From: Rheinheimera texasensis DSM 17496
Lineage (GTDB): Bacteria; Pseudomonadota; Gammaproteobacteria; Enterobacterales; Alteromonadaceae
Direction: 5' to 3'
DNA: 64,000 bases
NCBI RefSeq assembly: GCF_000711985.1
Contig: NZ_JONU01000008.1
Coordinates: 434,001-498,000, forward strand
Part shown: positions 57,230 to 64,000 of the stretch, in pieces
How positions within the stretch are numbered: the first letter of the stretch is position 1
Layout of the letters: every line of letters starts with the position of its first letter
Program-made: the position numbers and the translations under genes
The notes under the pieces: generated by a model
What the model was told of the DNA's origin: nothing
Seen by the model: the letters and a program-made list of their open reading frames with translations, nothing else
Databases searched by the model: none

Positions 57230-57655
57230 ATGCAGTCAAAACAACGGGGTTTTAGTCTGATGGAACTGATGGTGGCAGTGGCGGTGGCGGGCATTCTGCT
57301 CGCCATTGCGGTGCCTTCTTATCAGAATTATCTGAATGGTAATCGCAGGGCCGTGGCCGGTGCTTGTCTGGTCGAGATGTCTCAGTTTATGGAACGGGTT
57401 TATACCAGCAGTATGGTTTATAACCTCAATAACGGCGTTGCGACCGCGCTGCCGGCTACAACATGTCAGCAGACATTAGATGCCACTTATACCTTCACTC
57501 TGTCGGTTGCTGCACAGACTTACACGATTTCTGCGGCACCAAAAGGCGCACAAAGTGGTGATACAACCTGCGGTACTTTGACCATCAATCAGGCTGGTGT
57601 GCGCAGCGCTGCAGGGCTCAGCACCGCCGACCAGATCAAAAAATGCTTTGGTTAG
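57230..57655 (+). CDS. pilE: Type IV minor pilin PilE
   Basis: 141 residues. Canonical prepilin: QRGFSLMELMVAVAVAGILL (Gly cleavage, Glu at +5), NYLNGNRRAVAGACLVEMSQ helical region, C-terminal globular part with TTCGTLTINQAGVRSAAG and a disulfide-forming Cys near the end (KKCFG). The PilE pattern ends the canonical fimU-pilVWXY1-E operon. A pilY2 gene, present between pilY1 and pilE in Pseudomonas, is missing. Ten bases after pilY1. Confidence 0.9.
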   Translation: MQSKQRGFSLMELMVAVAVAGILLAIAVPSYQNYLNGNRRAVAGACLVEMSQFMERVYTSSMVYNLNNGVATALPATTCQQTLDATYTFTLSVAAQTYTISAAPKGAQSGDTTCGTLTINQAGVRSAAGLSTADQIKKCFG

Positions 57656-57663
57656 TGGCATAT

Positions 57664-57692
57664 TTGAAAATTTAAGTTAAATTAAATGTAAA
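57664..57692 (+). promoter_or_regulatory. Candidate promoter for the second minor-pilin operon
   Basis: TTGAAA (57664-57669), 17-base AT-rich spacer, TGTAAA (57687-57692), in a strikingly AT-rich 50-base gap after pilE. There is no terminator between the two operons, so read-through is also possible. Confidence 0.5.
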
Positions 57693-57696
57693 TTTC

Positions 57697-57714
57697 AGGT
57701 GTAAGGATATACCT
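57697..57714 (+). promoter_or_regulatory. Hairpin with the Shine-Dalgarno in its loop
   Basis: AGGTGTA (57697-57703) pairs with TATACCT (57708-57714) over seven bases (one G-U), with loop AGGA (57704-57707), which is the ribosome site of the gene starting GTG at 57715. Could regulate translation of the second pilin operon, possibly by temperature. Confidence 0.5.
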
Positions 57715-58164
57715 GTGTTTACGAAAGGATTCAGTTTACTGGAAACCCTATTGGCATTAGCGCTGAGTTGCTTGCTGTTGTTATCAGCGCTCAGTTGCCA
57801 GTGGTTTGCCCGCCGTAGTTTTCAAGTCAGCCTCGAACAGATGACAGCCATGCATCTGTTAATTGATATCAGCAATAGTACCGATAGTAGCCGCTTTATA
57901 CCCGGTCAATCGGTGGCGGCAGCCCTTGCTGCCTGCCCAACCTGTGACGCCTTAACCTTACAGCATTTGCAGTCCGCGGTGGCTATGTTGACGCAAGGAC
58001 CGGGACAGCAACTCCGGGAACCCGAACTCTGTACTGACGGCGTTGCTGGTAAGCGTCGCCTGATACTGAGCTGGAAAAGTGCCGTGGTACCTGCTGCAGA
58101 TCCGCTGATTCGTTGCGGCGGTGGCAGTGGTCGCCGCCAGGCGATGCTGGAGCTGTCCGAATGA
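57715..58164 (+). CDS. Second PilV-like minor pilin
   Basis: 149 residues, GTG start at 57715 with AAGGA at seven bases. Very short leader MFTKG, then FSLLETLLALALSCLLLLSA with Glu at +5 and the LLETL core as in the first PilV. C-terminal KRRLILSWKSAV matches the ITVSWDD region of PilV, and paired Cys (CPTC, LCTDG, IRCGG) are present. First gene of the second V-W-X-Y1-E set; overlaps the next gene by four bases (ATGA). Homology to PilV is by eye over the N terminus and the SW motif. Confidence 0.75.
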   Translation: MFTKGFSLLETLLALALSCLLLLSALSCQWFARRSFQVSLEQMTAMHLLIDISNSTDSSRFIPGQSVAAALAACPTCDALTLQHLQSAVAMLTQGPGQQLREPELCTDGVAGKRRLILSWKSAVVPAADPLIRCGGGSGRRQAMLELSE

Positions 58165-59102
58165 GCCGGTACTTTTCACTGCAACAAGGCTTTTTGTTGG
58201 TCCAGCAAATGGTCGTTTTGTTGTTATCAGCATTGTTGTTGCTCATGTTCAGCAGTGCACTGGTTATACAGTGGCAGGCGTTTCGCCAGCACAGCCAGCT
58301 GACGTTGCTGCAACAGACGTCTGTGCAACTGCACGCTTTGTTGCAGCGCGAACTGAGTAACAGTAAATTTTGGGCTGGCTTACAACATACACAGTTGTTA
58401 CCTCCAGCAGTGCCGGTGTCCGGCGATTGCCCCAGTGCGGCGCCCGATAGTGGCAGTTTCCCAACCAATAGCAGGCAATGGTTACCATTTTTCGCCGGTA
58501 CTGTCGGCAGTGCCCTCACGCCGTTTTGCCTGACCAATGCCAGTAAACAATCCGATTTTATTCAGCTTAAACATCTGGCCGGTGACCCTTTGGTGCTGGC
58601 AGACCTGCGTAACAACCGGGCATATCTGCAACAAACTGGCTGGCAGGGGCGATTTGTCAGTAGCAACGATGCCGGCTTAGACGCGCAAGCCTGGTACTGG
58701 CCTTATGTGCATGAATTGTATTATGTCGCGGGACAGACCCTTGCCGGAGTGGGCATTCCGGTACTGATGCGCAAGCGGTTGATCCGCAACGCGCAGGGTA
58801 ATTTTGTGGTGGATACTCATGCAGTGCTGGACGGAGTAGAGCTGTTGGTATTTGAACTGGGCCTGGATGCCGACGGCGATGGTTATGCCGAACAGTTTTT
58901 GCCGGCGGCTCAGATGACCGCAGCGCATTGGCGTCAGCCTCGTCTCATCAGTCAGGTGCGTTATTTTGTGTTGCTGCGTGCGCTGCAAGCAGAGCCCGGT
59001 TATCGCAATCAACAGCAATATCAGCTGGGACAACGGCGTTTTCAGGCACCGGGCGATCCTTACCGGCGATTACTTATCAGCAGTTCTGTATCACTTCCAT
59101 AA
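58161..59102 (+). CDS. Second PilW-like minor pilin, with Gln at +5
   Basis: 313 residues from the ATG at 58161. Leader MSRYFSLQQG, then FLLVQQMVVLLLSALLLLMF: cleavage site after Gly10 is kept, but the residue at +5 is Gln, not the Glu used by nearly all prepilins and by the first PilW. QLHALLQRELSNSKFWAG is the PilW-like helical part, followed by a domain with EFEL-type VELLVFELGLDADGDGYAEQ (a possible calcium-type Asp-rich loop) and ISQVRYFVLLRALQAEPGYR. Position between V- and X-like genes supports PilW. Confidence 0.72.
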   Translation: MSRYFSLQQGFLLVQQMVVLLLSALLLLMFSSALVIQWQAFRQHSQLTLLQQTSVQLHALLQRELSNSKFWAGLQHTQLLPPAVPVSGDCPSAAPDSGSFPTNSRQWLPFFAGTVGSALTPFCLTNASKQSDFIQLKHLAGDPLVLADLRNNRAYLQQTGWQGRFVSSNDAGLDAQAWYWPYVHELYYVAGQTLAGVGIPVLMRKRLIRNAQGNFVVDTHAVLDGVELLVFELGLDADGDGYAEQFLPAAQMTAAHWRQPRLISQVRYFVLLRALQAEPGYRNQQQYQLGQRRFQAPGDPYRRLLISSSVSLP

Positions 59103-59122
59103 CCGCAATCAGGAGTCGCTCT

Positions 59123-59467
59123 ATGTGTACAAAAGGATTTGTGCTGGTGATGTGTTTGTTATTTGGCTTGCTGTGCAGCGCGCTGGCGCTGGCCGCTTTG
59201 ACTCTGACTGCGCTCAGTGCGCAGTTTAATCAGGCCTTGTTGTGGCAAAAGCAAAGGCCGGCAACGTTACTGCTACCACAAATAACAGCCGGGAATGCGC
59301 CGGAGCAACAGCTGGTGCCGTGCCCGCCACAATTTAATCTGTGGCCGTCTGACTGGCAAAGTTGCCAGCTCAGGCGTGCAGCCAACAAGGATCTCACAGT
59401 CGATAGTGATGCCGGTGTCGTCGTGACCTGGCAGATTGACCCACAAACCCATGGAGGGGAATTATGA
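59123..59467 (+). CDS. Second PilX-like minor pilin (short)
   Basis: 114 residues from the ATG at 59123 (AGGAG at seven bases). Leader MCTKG followed by FVLVMCLLFGLLCSALALAA: Gly cleavage site, no acidic residue at +5 (Met), as in PilX types. The mature part is short, with a helical LTALSAQFNQALLWQKQ segment and a Cys pair (VPCPPQ, QSCQL). Shorter than PilX of the first operon (164). Ends in an ATGA overlap with the PilY1-like gene. Confidence 0.65.
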   Translation: MCTKGFVLVMCLLFGLLCSALALAALTLTALSAQFNQALLWQKQRPATLLLPQITAGNAPEQQLVPCPPQFNLWPSDWQSCQLRRAANKDLTVDSDAGVVVTWQIDPQTHGGEL

Positions 59468-60801
59468 AAAAGTGTCTGATGTTAGCGGTAGCTTTTGGCA
59501 GCGTCGCTGCCACTGCCGCGTGGGCTGAGGCCTGGCAGGAGACAGCTGCCGGAACTTTACAGTTGCGGTCAGCGACGACTTTGCAGACGGGCTGCGCTGC
59601 CGGTCATGCAACATCGTATCTGAGCTTCCCGTTCAGTGGACATCCGCAATATCACCGCGCTGCGTATCAGGACCGACATTTTAGTTTCCACGCGGATGGG
59701 GCTGCGCCTTTGCAACTCATTCCGCTGAGTGGGACTACTGCAAATGCAACGTCGCGACAGGCAGCATTTTGGGGTGTCCTGCCGGCGGGGGACCGTCGCG
59801 GCGTGCCAGCATTGCGGTTGTACTGGCAGGATGAAGCTGCGGCTGTGGTCCGCTCAGCGCGGTTAACCCTGGCCCCGCTGCAGTGGCTCCCCGAGTGGAC
59901 GGTGAGTTATCAGCCGGCGGCTGCGCCCTGGCTGTCAGATCAATTGATTCCGAAGCGGCTGGCTGACGAGCCTGCCAGTGAATGGCTGTTGCTGCCGGGA
60001 GATGCGCAGGTGCCAGTTCGATTATTTGCTGCTGACAACGGCTTGCCGCGCCAATTGTCATTGCCGGCGACGGCCGGGGTGTTTTCGCTGCTGCCGCTGG
60101 CGGAGGATCCGGATCAGGACGGACTGGCCGAACGGCTCTATCTGCTCAGCCAACAAGGCGTATTGTGGCAATTTGCCTGGCAGGCTGGTAGTGGCTGGCA
60201 GGCGAGTCTGGTCGCAGATTTACACAGCAGTGGCTGGGATTTCAGCGGCAGTTTGCAGCGTTTTGCTGCGCGCTGGCAGACCACGGCCGGCTGGCACGAA
60301 GGTGAAGTTTTTGTGATCCTGGCGCGTTCAGGCGCTGATTACCGGCTGTTGGTGTTGCGGCGCGACATAAATACCGAACAACCTCTGAGCTTTGCTGATG
60401 TGGCAATGGCTCCAGATTTAACTAAAGCTGGTTGGTACACCGAACTTGCTGATGCGCCGCTCAGTCGTGCCAAAGTACTGGCAGGTGTCCTCTATCTGCC
60501 GCTCAAAGCGGAGAGCGGTTGTGCTGACGATGCGGCTTACGATCAAATTCTGGCACTACAGCTCTATAGCGGCGCTGCAGCCTACGACGAGCCAGTACTT
60601 CGTTTGGCGCAACCACTGCAGGCGCCACTGCGGATGGTGCAGTCGGCACAACAACTGCAGTTGTGGTCAGGTGCGGTGCCGGTTGTTCCCCAACTGATGA
60701 CGTTAAGCCCGGCCTGTCCGAACTGTACTGAGCAGTTAACTCCGCAGCATTTACAGGGCCAGCAGACTATCGCCGTGTTTCGGCGTGAGCAGGTGTACTG
60801 A
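59464..60801 (+). CDS. Miniature PilY1-like protein (C-terminal propeller only)
   Basis: 445 residues with a signal peptide (MKKCLMLAVAFGSVAATAAW, cleavage near AWA). There is no von Willebrand A-like domain. It retains recognisable parts of the PilY1 C-terminal region: EDPDQDGLAERLYLLSQQG (215-231), parallel to the calcium-site LDVDADGNTDWVYGGD of PilY1, and LTKAGWYTELADA (319-331), parallel to KKGWYMDLIDT, with a similarly spaced Cys after it. Its place between X-like and E-like genes is the pilY1 position. Likely a pilus-tip or assembly factor; the PilY1 assignment is by eye and order. Confidence 0.7.
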   Translation: MKKCLMLAVAFGSVAATAAWAEAWQETAAGTLQLRSATTLQTGCAAGHATSYLSFPFSGHPQYHRAAYQDRHFSFHADGAAPLQLIPLSGTTANATSRQAAFWGVLPAGDRRGVPALRLYWQDEAAAVVRSARLTLAPLQWLPEWTVSYQPAAAPWLSDQLIPKRLADEPASEWLLLPGDAQVPVRLFAADNGLPRQLSLPATAGVFSLLPLAEDPDQDGLAERLYLLSQQGVLWQFAWQAGSGWQASLVADLHSSGWDFSGSLQRFAARWQTTAGWHEGEVFVILARSGADYRLLVLRRDINTEQPLSFADVAMAPDLTKAGWYTELADAPLSRAKVLAGVLYLPLKAESGCADDAAYDQILALQLYSGAAAYDEPVLRLAQPLQAPLRMVQSAQQLQLWSGAVPVVPQLMTLSPACPNCTEQLTPQHLQGQQTIAVFRREQVY

Positions 60802-61205
60802 TGAAAACAGCAGCTCGCGCTTTTGTTCTGGTAGAAATGATGGTGGTGGTGGCGCTGTTTGGTATTTTGCTGGCGATGATAGTGCCCGGCTATCAGCAGC
60901 AGGTACTCAACAGCTATCGCTTTGAGGCCACACAGGAACTCTTGCGTCTTGCCGTATTACAGCAGCAATTTTATCTGGAGCAGCAGCACTACACGGCCGC
61001 ATTGTCATCTCTGGCAGCACCGGACGACAGCTATCTTACAGCCAGCGGGCGCTATAAGATTTCGGCTGTGGCTTCTGCACAAGGCTTTCTTTTACAGGCC
61101 GAAGCGGTTGGGCCACAACGTAAAGATTCGGCTTGTCAGTGGTTTCGGCTGGACCAGACCGGCCAGAAGTTCAGCAGCCCGACCGCCGATTGCTGGCATT
61201 TTTAA
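60801..61205 (+). CDS. Second PilE-like minor pilin, with Ala at the cleavage site
   Basis: 134 residues. Leader MKTAARA then FVLVEMMVVVALFGILLAMI: Glu at +5 is present, but the residue before the cleavage point is Ala in place of the near-invariant Gly. The C-terminal part ends QWFRLDQTGQKFSSPTADCW with a Cys pair, as in PilE proteins. Start overlaps the PilY1-like stop by one base (TGATG). Converges on the FimT-like gene, with stop codons overlapping. Confidence 0.75.
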   Translation: MKTAARAFVLVEMMVVVALFGILLAMIVPGYQQQVLNSYRFEATQELLRLAVLQQQFYLEQQHYTAALSSLAAPDDSYLTASGRYKISAVASAQGFLLQAEAVGPQRKDSACQWFRLDQTGQKFSSPTADCWHF

Positions 61206-61732
61206 TACGGGCATGGCAGTTCATGCCATTGCAGCTGGCTGCGTCCGCTCTGACTGACACTCAGGCTGGCGTGCCAGCGATATTGCACGACACAGTATAT
61301 AAAAGTGCCATTTTGCAGCGCATTCAGACTGCCGTCGGCACGAAACTCCAGCAGTTCCCTGTTGTAATACAGGCGGTGGTTGGGCTTTAAAGCATCGATT
61401 TGTTTCAGCACCGCACTCCCAGGCGATGCATCAAAAATTTGCACCGGCGTCTCGCTCCAGCGTCCGTCACATTGCTTCAGTTGACGGGGACAGACTGTGA
61501 CGATACTCCCCAGGCTCACCGCTTGCACTCTGGCGTAGCTGAGCTGCTGGCGAAATTGTTGCATAAAACTTTCTGCTTGTTGCCGGGCAAACAGCTCGGC
61601 GAGGCTTGGCACAGCCAACAGCGACATCACAGCGAAAATCGCCAGACAGACCAGCAGTTCTGTTAATGAAAATCCGCCAGTTACGGATGAGGTTACGGAC
61701 GCTGGAATAGGACTTGATTGTGGCAGTTCCAT
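61202..61732 (-). CDS. FimT/FimU-like minor pilin (GspH family), inverted
   Basis: 176 residues from the ATG at 61732 (AGGA seven bases upstream). Unusually long leader of about 19 residues rich in Ser/Thr/Pro before GGFSLTELLVCLAIFAVMSL (Gly cleavage, Glu at +5), then MQQFRQQLSYARVQAVSLGS and VTVCPRQLKQCDGRWSE as in FimT/GspH pseudopilins, ending in LQWHELPCPY. It is on the opposite strand to the second V-W-X-Y1-E set, four bases of stop overlap, so it supplies the missing FimU-type member of that set. Confidence 0.8.
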   Translation of the reverse strand: MELPQSSPIPASVTSSVTGGFSLTELLVCLAIFAVMSLLAVPSLAELFARQQAESFMQQFRQQLSYARVQAVSLGSIVTVCPRQLKQCDGRWSETPVQIFDASPGSAVLKQIDALKPNHRLYYNRELLEFRADGSLNALQNGTFIYCVVQYRWHASLSVSQSGRSQLQWHELPCPY

Positions 61733-61857
61733 GGCATGTTCCTGTGTTTCGGTTCCGTGAAGACACTCGTTTACCTTAGTCGTCAAGCTGCAGGCTTGCA
61801 AGTCGGTTAGCGCTCGCGGATTTTCCGGTTATTCCGGCAATCCAGACCCACAGTGGT

Positions 61858-61886
61858 TTGAGAAAACAGCGAAAAATCGCTACCAT
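61858..61886 (+). promoter_or_regulatory. Candidate promoter for nadE
   Basis: TTGAGA (61858-61863), 17-base spacer, TACCAT (61881-61886), 32 bases before the nadE ATG. Confidence 0.6.
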
Positions 61887-61917
61887 AGCGCCCAAGTTGT
61901 TGTACAGGCACCCTGAT

Positions 61918-64000
<2,083 letters not shown>

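Overview
The window is chromosomal DNA of a gammaproteobacterium. Gene content and order (rodZ-ispG-hisS-yfgM-bamB-der, xseA/guaBA, tadA/mltF/purL, rpsT/murJ/ribF/ileS/lspA/fkpB/ispH), glutamine-rich proteins and mixed GC suggest a Rheinheimera/Alishewanella-like member of the Alteromonadales/Chromatiaceae; this placement is an inference from style and synteny. No tRNA, rRNA, CRISPR array, prophage or insertion sequence was recognised.

Layout. 1-6.8 kb: isoprenoid, histidyl-tRNA and outer-membrane assembly operon, then a terminator and a repeat-rich gap before der. 6.9-12.3 kb (minus): a MipA-like outer-membrane protein, a DUF3019 protein and a two-component pair in one operon, preceded by a TonB-dependent receptor. 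12.4-21 kb: a small nucleotidyltransferase-like gene, xseA, guaB-guaA and a very large orphan sensor kinase. 21-27.6 kb: tadA, an overlapping antisense 57-codon basic-protein gene, mltF and purL. 27.9-31.3 kb: a HlyD adaptor plus C39-peptidase ABC exporter with no visible peptide substrate. 31.5-41.6 kb: an accessory stretch (OmpW, FucP-type sugar transporter, an OlsF-like two-domain acyltransferase, a dehydrogenase/crotonase/GNAT operon, a 38-codon peptide with a structured leader, smrA, an internally duplicated membrane protein, an M28 peptidase, a BigR/YgaV-type repressor). 41.7-49.5 kb: rpsT and the murJ-ribF-ileS-lspA-fkpB-ispH run.

49.5-61.7 kb is the most interesting part. An AlgZ/AlgR (FimS/AlgR)-type two-component pair leads into a complete type IV pilus minor-pilin operon (fimU-pilV-pilW-pilX-pilY1-pilE), with an AlgR-box-like site before it. 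Directly behind lies a second, divergent set in the same V-W-X-Y1-E order, with a 445-residue PilY1 relative that keeps the C-terminal calcium-propeller part and lacks the von Willebrand A part, and a FimT/FimU-like gene pointing back at it. It starts behind an AT-rich promoter candidate and a hairpin that places the Shine-Dalgarno in its loop. This looks like a second, remodelled pilus-tip/initiation complex.

61.9-64 kb: nadE, glnB and the start of a PqiA-like gene. Several hairpins, dispersed repeats and short genes not captured by ordinary annotation are recorded below.
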